The notes under the pieces are model-generated. The model did no database searches. It saw nothing but the letters and a program-made list of their open reading frames with translations, and was not told where the DNA came from. From NCBI GenBank assembly GCA_964635545.1, contig CAZWOA010000059.1, forward strand, positions 1 to 20,739: 20,739 nt of DNA. The letters are read 5' to 3'. This document shows positions 1 to 7,778 of this stretch, piece by piece. Both the position numbers and the translations under genes were made by a program. Origin of the DNA: JAGPIS01 sp964635545 (GTDB lineage: Bacteria; Bacteroidota; Bacteroidia; Bacteroidales; Marinilabiliaceae). Numbering within the stretch: the stretch's first letter is position 1; the number at the start of each line of letters is the position of its first letter.

Positions 1-594
1 TTTTAGATAAGGATATCTTTCTAAGAATTTGTGTATGTTGATGTTACTACTTATCTCTATGGCGTCGAAATGAACATCATCAGGAATAAAACCGAGCTGG
101 CTAATCACACTATTTCGCGATTTATCGGCATGGGCTGCGATGAAAATTCCGCCCAGTGAGTGCACCATATCCTGCGTCTCCTTTAGCGATGCATTGATGG
201 CCGATATGAGCAGTCGCGGCTCTTCGCCTGCTATGTTTTCATTGATATCCACCCACACCTGGTCGCCAAATTTCAGCGGGTCGTTATTTATATCGGGAAG
301 GAGCCAGTCGAGCCACTCCTGAAACTTATGTAGAGATTGGTTATCGCCAAATAGAGCCAGGCAATGAATCTCTTCGCGCGTGTTGACCTCGGCACCGCAC
401 AGCACCGTTATGCCCATTGGGGCTGCCAGTTTCTGGATGGTGGCACACTGCCTTGTGCTGTTATGGTCGGTGATGCCTATGATGTCGATTTTATTTTCCG
501 ATGCTGTTTTGAGAATGTTCACAGGGCTCATCTCCAGACTTCCGCATGGCGAGAGAATGGTGTGGATGTGCATATCGGCCCTGTAAATTTTCAT
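1..594 (-). CDS. PHP-domain metal-dependent phosphoesterase (3' end beyond window)
   Basis: The ATG at 594 follows the upstream DRTGG gene's TGA by one base, so the genes are probably translationally coupled. 198 codons are visible and the frame is still open at the window edge. The protein opens with DMHIHTILSPCG, the PHP HxH motif (His9, His11). ITDHN (Asp43, His44), GAEVNT (Glu69) and AAHADK (His155) follow in the order expected of PHP metal ligands. PHP proteins are hydrolases with a two- or three-metal centre that act on phosphoester substrates; the substrate here cannot be told from sequence. As the last visible gene of a hydrogenase/HATPase/DRTGG operon, it may make or remove a signalling molecule or phosphate in a redox-sensing pathway, which is inference. 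The family call is strong; the role is not. Confidence 0.9.
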   Translation of the reverse strand, partial: MKIYRADMHIHTILSPCGSLEMSPVNILKTASENKIDIIGITDHNSTRQCATIQKLAAPMGITVLCGAEVNTREEIHCLALFGDNQSLHKFQEWLDWLLPDINNDPLKFGDQVWVDINENIAGEEPRLLISAINASLKETQDMVHSLGGIFIAAHADKSRNSVISQLGFIPDDVHFDAIEISSNINIHKFLERYPYLK

Positions 595-595
595 G

Positions 596-931
596 TCAGC
601 TATTTTTTAGTAGTTCGTATATTTTCCCGGTCACTTCAAAAGTCTCCATACTGGTGCCCAGCAGCGGTATTCCCTCGAGGTTGCTCTGCTCTATGGTGGC
701 CTCTTCGGGTTTCAGCCCTTTCACTATCACCACGGCAGCAATATCTTTAAGCGATGCTACCGCCATCACGTTTTTGTGGGTTTGTAGGGTTATCCACACA
801 TTGCCCTCCCCGGCGTTGCCCATCACATCGCTAAGCAGGTCGCTGGTGTATCCCCCCGTGATGGTGGTATCGGAGTGCGAACCGCCATAAACGGTGAGGT
901 TAAGTTGTTGGATGAGGTCAGATACGTTCAT
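596..931 (-). CDS. DRTGG-domain protein (first of two paralogues)
   Basis: This encodes 111 residues and is one DRTGG-like domain, the small alpha/beta fold also found next to CBS domains and in phosphotransacetylase-like proteins. It shares SDLLSDV with the other DRTGG protein in this operon (2711-3055), along with a similar length, a central hydrophobic strand (AAVVIVKG) and a late strand (IPLLG). The start at 931 overlaps the 3' end of the hydrogenase-like gene by 14 bp, and the stop lies one base before the PHP gene, so the three genes are surely cotranscribed. There is no signal peptide or membrane segment, so it is cytoplasmic. The ligand is unknown; a nucleotide or regulatory role is often guessed for the domain. 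Genes of this kind commonly sit beside sensory-type [FeFe]-hydrogenases in anaerobes (established context, recalled rather than searched). Confidence 0.85.
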   Translation of the reverse strand: MNVSDLIQQLNLTVYGGSHSDTTITGGYTSDLLSDVMGNAGEGNVWITLQTHKNVMAVASLKDIAAVVIVKGLKPEEATIEQSNLEGIPLLGTSMETFEVTGKIYELLKNS

Positions 932-2279
932 TTTTTGCTCCTTTCTTATAGCAATCTTTGTCGAGGCGTGCCTTGCCCCATGTTTTTTCTATTATTCTGA
1001 AGGCGTGTTCGTTGCTCAGCCTCCTGTGTTTCTCCATCATGCGTTGAATAAATACGCAGTTGGATAGAAATGCCTCATTGCGCACCACATCTTCGGCAAG
1101 GCTCTGGCAGTTGGGCGACCCGCAAGCACCACAGTCTATGCCGGGCAGGTAGCACATCAGCCGCCTTACGCGCTGCATGCGCTTGAGGGCTGTGTCCATA
1201 TTTTTGTGAAGGGTAACCATCGAGCGAGGTTCAATTTTACCCAATTTTATATTGTCGGTTATATATTTTTGGTGCCGCTCATCAATGGGGACTCTTCCAT
1301 TGGGCGTGTTGTTGGCTATATGGTTAATCCTTTCGGTGGTTATAAAACGGTTGCCTGTAAGCAATACGCCGCCGGCACAGCTCTGGTCGCATGCTCTAAG
1401 CTCAAGAAAATCAATATCTTCTATTTCGCCATTCTCAAGTTTTTCCAGAAAATGCATTACGTTGTGTATCTCGTCTATGGCAAGGCATCGTCCATTCATG
1501 TGTAGTGCTTCGCCATTGGTGAGGCTCCACCTGAGTCCGGTGACGGTAAATTCAGGGCTTATGTCGTCGCTGTTGCCGCTTTGGGCGTGAATCTCTTTCA
1601 ACACCCTGTTGTATAGAAAATCCATATTTATAACCCCGTCAATATTTGAATTTTCCTCGCCTACCGGACATTTTACGGCGGCAATCTTGGCGGCACAAGG
1701 CGTTACGTAAAATATTCCTATATCTTCGGATGAAATGCCCTGCTCTTCACACTCCCTGCGTACCAGAAGAGTTGTGGTGTCGATGGGTTGCTTTATCGTG
1801 ATTATATTATCGACCATGGATGGGAATTTCACCTGGATAAGCCTTACCACCGCCGGGCAGAAGGCGCTAATAAGGGGTAGGTGGCTGCGGTTGTTGCGCT
1901 GATAATCTATCATTGCATCTTTAATGTAATCAACAGATTGCTCGGCCAGCACCACCCGGTTAAACCCTATTTTTGTGAGTGCGCCCATGATGCGGGTAGG
2001 GGAGTGCTCATAGCCAAACTGCCCAAAGAACACCGAAGGCAGCACAGCGATGCGGTGGTTGTAGTTGAATATGCGGTCTATATCGTCCTGCTCCACGTAG
2101 ATTGCCGATACCGGGCACGCCTTCATACATTCGCCACAGTCAACACACCACTCATTGCGTATGGTTGCCACCCCTGCCTCAATCCTGATGGCACCCGTGG
2201 GGCAGGCCATCATGCAGTGGATGCAGCCATAGCATTTGTCGGTATCGACCTTTAGAGCGTGGTAAAACTGCAGACCCAT
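918..2279 (-). CDS. Sensory-type [FeFe]-hydrogenase-like iron-sulfur protein
   Basis: The 453-residue protein has three parts. Two ferredoxin-type [4Fe-4S] motifs come first (Cys16/19/22/26 and Cys45/48/51/55). A hydrogenase large-subunit C-terminal domain (about 75-340) follows, and then a four-cysteine FeS domain (Cys383/386/391/408, within LPGIDCGACGSPNCQSLAED). The four cysteines expected to hold the H-cluster are present: Cys141 (SAFCPA), Cys195 (TPCAAK, with Lys198), and Cys297/Cys301 (ELRACDQSCAGG). The residue before Cys141, a proton-relay cysteine in catalytic enzymes (TSCCP), is phenylalanine, and the usual GGG after the last motif is absent. Such changes fit low-activity sensory hydrogenases rather than H2-producing ones. 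There is no PAS domain, so output probably passes through the adjacent HATPase, DRTGG and PHP proteins (inference). It is cytoplasmic. It could instead be a non-hydrogenase FeS sensor of the same fold. Confidence 0.88.
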   Translation of the reverse strand: MGLQFYHALKVDTDKCYGCIHCMMACPTGAIRIEAGVATIRNEWCVDCGECMKACPVSAIYVEQDDIDRIFNYNHRIAVLPSVFFGQFGYEHSPTRIMGALTKIGFNRVVLAEQSVDYIKDAMIDYQRNNRSHLPLISAFCPAVVRLIQVKFPSMVDNIITIKQPIDTTTLLVRRECEEQGISSEDIGIFYVTPCAAKIAAVKCPVGEENSNIDGVINMDFLYNRVLKEIHAQSGNSDDISPEFTVTGLRWSLTNGEALHMNGRCLAIDEIHNVMHFLEKLENGEIEDIDFLELRACDQSCAGGVLLTGNRFITTERINHIANNTPNGRVPIDERHQKYITDNIKLGKIEPRSMVTLHKNMDTALKRMQRVRRLMCYLPGIDCGACGSPNCQSLAEDVVRNEAFLSNCVFIQRMMEKHRRLSNEHAFRIIEKTWGKARLDKDCYKKGAKNERI

Positions 2280-2285
2280 AGTTGT

Positions 2286-2699
2286 CTATTTTAAGTATGT
2301 CAGCAACTGTACCGTGGTTCCTTCGCCCACTTTACTTGTTATTTTCAGTTCATCAGCATTCCGTTTCATATTCGACAGCCCCATTCCGGCGCCGTAACCC
2401 ATCTCCCTCACTTTGGGCGATGCCGTGCTGTAGCCCTCCTGCATTGCCAATTCAATGTTGGGAATGCCCGGTCCTTGGTCCTCAATGGTTATATCTATTT
2501 TGTGGGTGTCAATATCCACATAAACATATCCGTTGTGGGCATGAGCCACCACATTCACCTCCGCCTCGAAAAGTGCCACTACGATTCGCTTTATTATCGC
2601 AGGTGACACGCTCAGTTGTTTTAGTACCCTTTTCACTTCGCTGGAAGCTGTGCCTGCACGGCTGAAGTTACCTCCCTCTATTTCGTATTTTAACTTCAT
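2286..2699 (-). CDS. Small HATPase_c protein (RsbW-like anti-sigma/serine kinase type)
   Basis: The 137-residue protein is a single GHKL ATP-binding domain. It has an N-box ALFEAEVNVVAHA (Glu45, Asn49), a G1 box IEDQGPGIP (Asp74) and a G2 region GYGAGMGLSN (about 101-110). There is no histidine-phosphotransfer domain or membrane segment, so it resembles RsbW/SpoIIAB-type regulators more than sensor kinases. The ATG at 2699 was chosen because the longer frame to 2777 would overlap the upstream DRTGG gene by 67 bp, and its extra 26 residues do not look like part of the domain. It ends six bases before the hydrogenase-like gene. A likely role is ATP-dependent signalling downstream of the iron-sulfur sensor; the target is not visible. 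Confidence 0.87.
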   Translation of the reverse strand: MKLKYEIEGGNFSRAGTASSEVKRVLKQLSVSPAIIKRIVVALFEAEVNVVAHAHNGYVYVDIDTHKIDITIEDQGPGIPNIELAMQEGYSTASPKVREMGYGAGMGLSNMKRNADELKITSKVGEGTTVQLLTYLK

Positions 2700-2710
2700 G
2701 GCTAAAAAAA

Positions 2711-3055
2711 TTAATAAACGGGTGGTAAATCGAGCGAGTAGAGTATGCCTATGGAGCGATACATAGAGTATTGACACTCAAGTATAACTATATCGTTTTC
2801 GGCAGCAAGAGTAATCATTTCGGGGGTTGCCTTTTTACCCCTTACAAAGAGGATGCAGCTAACATCGGCCATTTCGGCAGTGCGCACAGCCTGTATGTTG
2901 CAGGTTCCGGTGATGAGTAAAAAACTATTGGTATCGAGTGTAAGAACGTCGCTGAGCAAATCGCTGGCAAATCCATATTTAATCTCATTGTCAATGTTTG
3001 CACTGCCCGTTTTTATCTCAGCATTCAGGTGTTTGCAAATTTCTCTTATTGTCAT
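2711..3055 (-). CDS. DRTGG-domain protein (second paralogue, first gene of operon)
   Basis: This encodes 114 residues and is a single DRTGG-like domain. It shares SDLLSDV and the overall strand pattern with the DRTGG protein at 596-931 (here SCILFVRGKKATPEM and DIVILE). It is the first gene of the five-gene minus-strand operon, 11 bp ahead of the HATPase gene. It has no signal peptide. Upstream, on the minus strand, I found no clean TAnnTTTG -7 element within about 100 bp, so the promoter is not assigned. Ligand and partner are unknown. Having two diverged DRTGG copies around the HATPase and hydrogenase genes suggests they are separate subunits or partners, not a recent duplication. Confidence 0.83.
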   Translation of the reverse strand: MTIREICKHLNAEIKTGSANIDNEIKYGFASDLLSDVLTLDTNSFLLITGTCNIQAVRTAEMADVSCILFVRGKKATPEMITLAAENDIVILECQYSMYRSIGILYSLDLPPVY

Positions 3056-3154
3056 AGATACAGTATTTTATGGGTTTGCCTTGTAAGTTTTACTCAAATC
3101 ACACTATTTCTTATGTAATCCATAAATTAACAAATTTTATGAAATAAAAAAATG

Positions 3155-3241
3155 ACTAAAGCCCTCATTAGGTAATTAAGAATCATTCTAATGTGAAGTT
3201 TTAGTGCAAATCGTGGTGTTGGTAACCACGTGGCTTTAGCC
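3155..3241. repeat. Short inverted repeat with hairpins, possible IS200/IS605-type remnant
   Basis: CTAAAGCC at 3156-3163 is matched by GGCTTTAG at 3232-3239. Between them, GTGGT and ACCAC form a small hairpin just before the right arm. GGCTTTAGCC can also pair with itself. Subterminal hairpins with GGCTTTAGCC-like sequence are seen at ends of IS200/IS605 elements, but there is no transposase gene here. A chance repeat is quite possible. Confidence 0.25.
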
Positions 3242-3426
3242 CATGGTAAATAGCACTGTTAAACATCTCTAGTAGGCACCTAATAGTTGCAGGATATGTT
3301 GATGACATGGTAATTCTGTCATTGGTTCTTTTGAGAATCTTTGCTTTGCTACCAACGACAGAGTTGGTAAATGAGATCTCTCACTTCGTTCGAGATGACT
3401 GTTCATTAAGTGCTGGGGGTAGGGGA

Positions 3427-3526
3427 NNNNNNNNNNNNNNNNNNNNNNNNNNNNNNNNNNNNNNNNNNNNNNNNNNNNNNNNNNNNNNNNNNNNNNNNNN
3501 NNNNNNNNNNNNNNNNNNNNNNNNNN
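3427..3526. other. Scaffold gap (100 N)
   Basis: This is exactly 100 N, the usual placeholder for a gap of unknown size. The left flank contains a repeat-like sequence, which may be why assembly stopped here. True spacing between the two flanking operons is unknown. Confidence 0.97.
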
Positions 3527-3752
3527 TCTCTAAAGTATCAATATAATACATCAGTAATTGTTAATTTATGTTCGTATGCTGATTTTATCAATTCATACAT
3601 TTGTGTTTTAAATCTCTTTTTTATAATATTAGTCTTATATTCAGTGGATTGGTCGATGTTGGGCATGATTTTTGATAGAAGATTTAAACTTAAAAGTCGA
3701 TATTTTGAATTTTATCCGACTTTTAAATAATAATCCTTTTAAAAAAAAGGGG

Positions 3753-3760
3753 TACTTTTG
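3753..3760 (+). promoter_or_regulatory. Probable Bacteroidetes -7 promoter element (TACTTTTG)
   Basis: TACTTTTG matches the TAnnTTTG consensus used by the primary sigma factor of Bacteroidetes. It lies about 40 bp before the ATG of the TolC gene, which would give a leader of roughly 30-35 nt. I see no good -33 TTTG at the expected distance upstream, so this is a half-match. It would drive the TolC-HlyD-permease operon. Confidence 0.5.
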
Positions 3761-3800
3761 TATGCTGAAAATCAAACGATAAAAAGAGAAAGACTATTAT

Positions 3801-5240
3801 ATGAAGATTTTGAGATTTTTATTACCGGCAATATTGCTGTTGGCCCACATAACTGTTAGTGGGCAGCAAGATTCCATCCTTAGTCTTAAAGAGATGGCAC
3901 GTCTTGCGGTTGAGAAGAGTGAAGCAATTAAGAATAAGGAACTTGCTTCGGAGAAGGCATCCATCGATAAAAGCAAAGCTTACATGGCTTATCTTCCCAA
4001 GGTAGGTCTTGAGGCTGCCTACACCCACATGAACGATGACATTGCATTTCCCGAGGATATGATTACTCTGCTTAATGGTGCGCAAGGCCTGCTTATAAAA
4101 GAGCAACTGGCAATGAGTACCGGCGGTGCTATAAATTTTCACACTCCTCCCACACAGGTTATTGCTCCCGATGGTACCACTTTGGGCGATGCTATTGCCA
4201 AGAATTCCAAGGAGATACCAGTAATTCAGGATCAGAATTTCTTTAAGGCAAATGCAAATGCGCAGATGTTGCTGTTCTCGGGTTTGAAGGTGGCTAATAC
4301 GGTGAAGGCTGTAAATCACCAAATTGCGGCACTTAATCATCTTACCGATGCCGAGATTTCAAACACACTGCTCGATTTGGTAACCACCTACGACCAATAC
4401 GCCATCATCAGAAATACCAATAAAACCCTTGATGAGACTGAGAGGCTGCTTAATGAGCAGAAGAGATTTGTGGAGAAGGCACTGGCCAATGGGCTTACAA
4501 TATCGCTGAGCCGCCAACGTATTGACCTGGCTCTGGAGCAACTTAATGTGAAACGTATTGAACTTGCTACAGCACAAAAAGTGGTGGCAATGCGACTGGC
4601 AGAGCTTACCGGTGTTGAGGTTAACAAATTGGAGGCGTTAAAACCGGAGCTGAAACCATGGGTTATAACCGAGCAGGTGCTAACCGCCGAGGACCGTCCG
4701 GAGGTGAAGGCACTTAATGAGGCGATTATTGCCACCAACTATAAGAAACGTGCCGAATATAGTGAGTATATTCCAAAGGTGTTTGCTTTCGGAAAATATG
4801 AGTTCTACAAAGATAACCTCACATTACTCGATCCCGAGTGGTATGTGGGTATTGGTCTTCGATGGACTATTTTCGACGGTTTGTTGGCTCGTAATAATGC
4901 CAAACAGGTAAAGATTGATAGGATGATGCTTGAAAACCAACGTAATAACACTGTTGAGATGGCAAATATCAAACTTGAAAAGGAGCGTCTTGAGCAACAA
5001 AAAAATATACTGTTGATAGAGAATGCCGATAAGCAGGTAGTGCTTGCTGCCGATGTGCTTAACCTTAGCACCAAGCAGTTTCAACAGGGATTAATAACTA
5101 TGAATGAGCATCTTGCGGCCATTACCGACTATGAAAAGGTGTGCCTCGACAGGATTAAAACCATAGCAGCCCAGCGTGCCTCGGCATTGGAGTTCCTGAT
5201 TTCGGGAGGTAAATTGAGTCTCGAAAGTGTTCAGAACTAA
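3801..5240 (+). CDS. TolC-family outer membrane efflux channel
   Basis: The 479-residue protein starts with a signal peptide: KILRF, then a hydrophobic run to about residue 21 ending near VSGQQDS. The mature part is the outer membrane efflux protein type, with two long repeats rich in Ala/Glu/Leu/Lys heptads that form periplasmic helices (for example IKNKELASEKASIDKSKAYM and the LEKERLEQQKNILLIENADK stretch). Glycine/aromatic strands such as WYVGIGLRWTIFDG mark the second half. The length fits the family (about 420-500). It would form the trimeric channel for the HlyD-type adaptor and inner-membrane permease encoded just downstream. The exported substrate is unknown; drugs, bile salts or a lipid-like compound are all possible. 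Confidence 0.93.
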   Translation: MKILRFLLPAILLLAHITVSGQQDSILSLKEMARLAVEKSEAIKNKELASEKASIDKSKAYMAYLPKVGLEAAYTHMNDDIAFPEDMITLLNGAQGLLIKEQLAMSTGGAINFHTPPTQVIAPDGTTLGDAIAKNSKEIPVIQDQNFFKANANAQMLLFSGLKVANTVKAVNHQIAALNHLTDAEISNTLLDLVTTYDQYAIIRNTNKTLDETERLLNEQKRFVEKALANGLTISLSRQRIDLALEQLNVKRIELATAQKVVAMRLAELTGVEVNKLEALKPELKPWVITEQVLTAEDRPEVKALNEAIIATNYKKRAEYSEYIPKVFAFGKYEFYKDNLTLLDPEWYVGIGLRWTIFDGLLARNNAKQVKIDRMMLENQRNNTVEMANIKLEKERLEQQKNILLIENADKQVVLAADVLNLSTKQFQQGLITMNEHLAAITDYEKVCLDRIKTIAAQRASALEFLISGGKLSLESVQN

Positions 5241-5306
5241 GTAATTATATTATTCTGATTTAGATTGAAAAAAATTGTCTTTAACAAAAAAGAAACACAT
5301 ATAGAA

Positions 5307-6278
5307 ATGAAAACATCATATTTAGCTATTACTGCCGTTGCACTTATTCTACTTACGTTTTCATCGTGCAACAAACGAAGAAACGAGTATTTTGAAGGTA
5401 AGGTGAAACGTGAAACCATTAGCCTTGCGCCAAAATATGCAGGCCGTATTATTGAAATCCGTGTTAAGGAGTCGGATATGGTAAATGAGGGTGATACCCT
5501 TGCAGTGCTCGATATTCCGGAGGTGAATGCCAAGATGCTTCAGGCCGAGGGTGCGCTGTTCTCTGCAACAGGCCAGTATGAGATGTCGCTACACGGAGCC
5601 ACAAAAGAGCAGAAAGAGCAAGTGGTGGCAATGTATCAGGCTGCCAAAGACCAGTACGAATTTGCAAAAAAATCGCTGGAGAGGGTTCAGAATCTGTTTA
5701 ATGATAGCCTTGTGGCACCACAGGCCTATGATGAGGCATCAACCCGCTATAATATGGCTCTCGCACAGTATCAAGCCGCACTGGCTAAGCGTCAGGAGGT
5801 AGAGGGTGGTATTCGCGAGGAGCAGATTAGAATGGCACTGGGACAGAAGAAACAGGCAGAAGGCGCAGTGAAAGAGGCCAATGTGGTTCTTAATGAGCGT
5901 TTTATAATAGCTCCAAAGAAGATGAGTATTGAAACCATTGCACTAAAAGAGGGCGAACTAGCACTGCCGGGATACAATATTTTTGTGGGTTACGAGCCTG
6001 AGTCAACTTGGTTCAGATTTACCATCAGCGAGAGCCTTATAAGCCAGTTTAAGAGAGGTGAGACCTACAAAATTGAGCTTCCATTTGGTGATAAGGAGGT
6101 GTTCAACTGTCGCCTGATAGCCGTTAACGAGCTGTCGAAATATGGTAACAGAACCACTGCTTACCCCGCTTATGAGCTTGGTGAGGCTGTGTATGAACTG
6201 AAATTTGTGCCTGATGACACTGATTTTGCTTCACAACTATTTAATAATGCAACGGTGCTTTTGGAGCACAAAAAGTAA
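5307..6278 (+). CDS. HlyD-family membrane fusion protein, predicted lipoprotein
   Basis: I place the start at the ATG at 5307 (323 aa). A TTG start at 5265 would add 14 charged residues ahead of the signal sequence and spoil it. From 5307 the N-terminus is a lipoprotein signal, MKTSYLAITAVALILLTFSS followed by Cys21, so the protein is probably lipid-anchored in the envelope. Next come a lipoyl-like half (about 39-68, APKYAGRIIEIRVKESD), a long coiled-coil hairpin (about 80-200), the second lipoyl half, and a beta-barrel domain. It bridges the permease and the TolC channel. It lies 66 bp after the TolC gene and 37 bp before the permease gene in one operon. E. coli YhiI/YbhG are family analogues, named from general knowledge. 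Confidence 0.92.
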   Translation: MKTSYLAITAVALILLTFSSCNKRRNEYFEGKVKRETISLAPKYAGRIIEIRVKESDMVNEGDTLAVLDIPEVNAKMLQAEGALFSATGQYEMSLHGATKEQKEQVVAMYQAAKDQYEFAKKSLERVQNLFNDSLVAPQAYDEASTRYNMALAQYQAALAKRQEVEGGIREEQIRMALGQKKQAEGAVKEANVVLNERFIIAPKKMSIETIALKEGELALPGYNIFVGYEPESTWFRFTISESLISQFKRGETYKIELPFGDKEVFNCRLIAVNELSKYGNRTTAYPAYELGEAVYELKFVPDDTDFASQLFNNATVLLEHKK

Positions 6279-6315
6279 TCAGAGGTTATCGTAAACTACT
6301 GAAACAATAAATGTT

Positions 6316-7479
6316 ATGAAAGATTATTTTAGACTGATGTGGCGTGAAGCGTTGCTATTTAAAAGCAACTCGGTGGCACTCCTTATTTTTATAGGTGCGC
6401 CGTTGCTTTATGCTGTGTTAATCGGTAATGTATATAAAAAAGCTGTTGTAAAAGATCTGCCCATTGCTGTGGTTGACCTTGATAATACGCCCCTTAGTCA
6501 GAAAATCATTGATGCCCTCGACGATAACCAGTATGTAGCCGTAACGAAGGTGAAATACAATAGTGACAATATGAAGGAGGAGATGACCCAGCATGGTATA
6601 TCGGCCATAGTTACTATCCCCAGTCGTTTTGAGGCTGATATTCAGCAGAAAAGATATCCTGAAGTAAGTGTAGATATCAACGGTGCCAATATGCTCACGG
6701 GTAACTACGCTGCCACAGGTATTCAAACTTCGTTGATGGTGATTAATGCCGGAATAGAGATTGAAACCCTGAAGAAAAAAGGAACTCCATCGGAGATTGC
6801 CATGGAGCAGTATGAGGCTTTTAAGATTAATCTTACCCGCTTCTTCAATCCATCCAACAACTACCTTGTGTTCCTGTGGCCGGGTATGCTTGCTACCATT
6901 ATGCAACAGGTTTTCCTGATTGTGCTGGCACTTAGTTTCACCAAGGAGTATGAGGACAGAACATTTGGACAGCTTCTGTCGCTTTCGCGCAATCCGTTCC
7001 GTATATTAATGGTGAAAACCATTCCGTACATCATTATGGGCTGCTTGTTGTGGTTCCCGCTTATACATCTGTTCTTCCCGGCATTTCAGATACCGATGGT
7101 AGAGAACCTTGGGACGTTCTATTTCCTGTCAATACTATTTATGGTGTCGGTATCGTTTATGGGTATGGCAGTGAGTATAATAATGCCCACACAGCTTAAA
7201 GCAACTGAGGTGCTTATGGTGGTGGCAACACCAAGCTTTATCATCAGTGGGCAGACATGGCCCCTGGAGCAGATGCCACAAGCAATACAGATATTTGCCA
7301 AGATGATACCATTAACCCATTATGCTGATGCATTCCGCGGCATGGTGATGTATAACTCAACACTAAGCGAACTGATGCCACAAGTGAAAGCAATGGCAAT
7401 AATTACTGTGGTTACATTTATTTGGGCTCTTATAGCTCTATACTACAAAATACAGAAAACTCCGGTTGAGGAAATTTGA
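6316..7479 (+). CDS. ABC-2 type transporter permease (YhhJ/YbhR-like)
   Basis: The 387-residue protein has the ABC-2 plan: an N-terminal membrane helix (about 20-38, ALLIFIGAPLLYAVLIG), a large extracytoplasmic domain (about 40-185), then five or so helices. These include FLWPGMLATIMQQVFLIVLA, IIMGCLLWFPLIHLFF, FLSILFMVSVSFMGMAVSII and a last one near IITVVTFIWALIALYY. The segment FTKEYEDRTFGQLL after the second helix is the usual ABC-2 coupling region. It would move substrate or power export with the HlyD and TolC partners. No ATP-binding subunit or second permease follows: the operon ends in a repeat region, so the ATPase must be encoded elsewhere, or a downstream gene was lost or lies in the gap at 7634. 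Confidence 0.92.
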   Translation: MKDYFRLMWREALLFKSNSVALLIFIGAPLLYAVLIGNVYKKAVVKDLPIAVVDLDNTPLSQKIIDALDDNQYVAVTKVKYNSDNMKEEMTQHGISAIVTIPSRFEADIQQKRYPEVSVDINGANMLTGNYAATGIQTSLMVINAGIEIETLKKKGTPSEIAMEQYEAFKINLTRFFNPSNNYLVFLWPGMLATIMQQVFLIVLALSFTKEYEDRTFGQLLSLSRNPFRILMVKTIPYIIMGCLLWFPLIHLFFPAFQIPMVENLGTFYFLSILFMVSVSFMGMAVSIIMPTQLKATEVLMVVATPSFIISGQTWPLEQMPQAIQIFAKMIPLTHYADAFRGMVMYNSTLSELMPQVKAMAIITVVTFIWALIALYYKIQKTPVEEI

Positions 7480-7551
7480 TGATGGTTATTAGCTGTTAGC
7501 TATTGGCTGTTGGCTAATGGCTATTGGCTAACGGCTATTGGTTGTTGGTGA

Positions 7552-7576
7552 GCCCCCTTTAGGGGGTGGGGGTGCC
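7552..7576. repeat. C-run/G-run palindromic repeat
   Basis: CCCCCTTTAGGGGGTGGGGG (7553-7572) is a C-run/G-run foldback of a kind often dispersed between genes in Bacteroidetes. A close relative sits inside the second C39 exporter gene at 20011-20031 (CCCCCTTCAG then TGGGCTGGGGG), with about 18 of 21 positions matching by eye. It could act as a hairpin at the end of the upstream transcript, but there is no T-run after it. Confidence 0.55.
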
Positions 7577-7588
7577 TTAAAAGCATTG

Positions 7589-7633
7589 CAAATGCAGAAA
7601 CCATTGCATCCTCGTTTCAAACGAGGATGAGAG
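7589..7633. repeat. 45-bp direct repeat, left copy, with internal palindrome
   Basis: This copy is identical over 45 bp to 7734-7778. It includes a palindrome at 7607-7629 with 11-bp arms, CATCCTCGTTT and AAACGAGGATG, around a single C. The repeat runs straight into the gap, so more copies may be collapsed there. It is not a CRISPR: no spacer array or cas gene is visible. Confidence 0.9.
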
Positions 7634-7733
7634 NNNNNNNNNNNNNNNNNNNNNNNNNNNNNNNNNNNNNNNNNNNNNNNNNNNNNNNNNNNNNNNNNNN
7701 NNNNNNNNNNNNNNNNNNNNNNNNNNNNNNNNN
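7634..7733. other. Scaffold gap (100 N)
   Basis: This is 100 N with the same 45-bp sequence on both sides, as expected when an assembler breaks in a repeat array. Its true length, and any gene within it, are unknown. Confidence 0.97.
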
Positions 7734-7778
7734 CAAATGCAGAAACCATTGCATCCTCGTTTCAAACGAGGATGAGAG
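7734..7778. repeat. 45-bp direct repeat, right copy
   Basis: This is a perfect copy of 7589-7633, with the same 23-bp palindrome at 7752-7774. It starts exactly at the end of the gap. Confidence 0.9.

Larger units (their letters stand above)
3056..3800. other. Long intergenic region with a scaffold gap, no convincing gene
   Basis: This stretch lies between the divergent hydrogenase-type operon and the TolC operon. It is AT-rich, and the frames that cross it either run through N or have no recognisable domain. It contains a short inverted repeat near 3155-3241, a sequence at 3373-3400 (ending TTCGTTCGAGATGAC) that resembles dispersed intergenic repeats, the gap at 3427-3526, and a promoter-like site before the TolC gene. 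I see no tRNA, rRNA or riboswitch in it. Confidence 0.6.

Noticed and set aside
364..750. Plus-strand open frames inside the hydrogenase-type operon and other long genes
   Set aside because: They lie opposite conserved, motif-bearing genes and have no recognisable domains.
2286..2777. Longer version of the HATPase gene starting at 2777
   Set aside because: It would overlap the DRTGG gene by 67 bp and add residues unlike the domain; the ATG at 2699 fits the spacing.
3410..3730. Open frame crossing the first gap
   Set aside because: Half of it is N, and the visible part is AT-rich with no recognisable domain.
5265..5306. TTG start for the HlyD-type gene
   Set aside because: It puts 14 charged residues before a clear lipoprotein signal; the ATG at 5307 gives a proper signal peptide and Cys21.
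7607..7629. Rho-independent terminator for the efflux operon
   Set aside because: The palindrome is strong but no T-run follows on either strand, and an identical copy nearby shows it is a repeat.
7589..7778. CRISPR array
   Set aside because: There are only two repeat copies, separated by N; the repeat is an interspersed palindrome and no cas gene is near.
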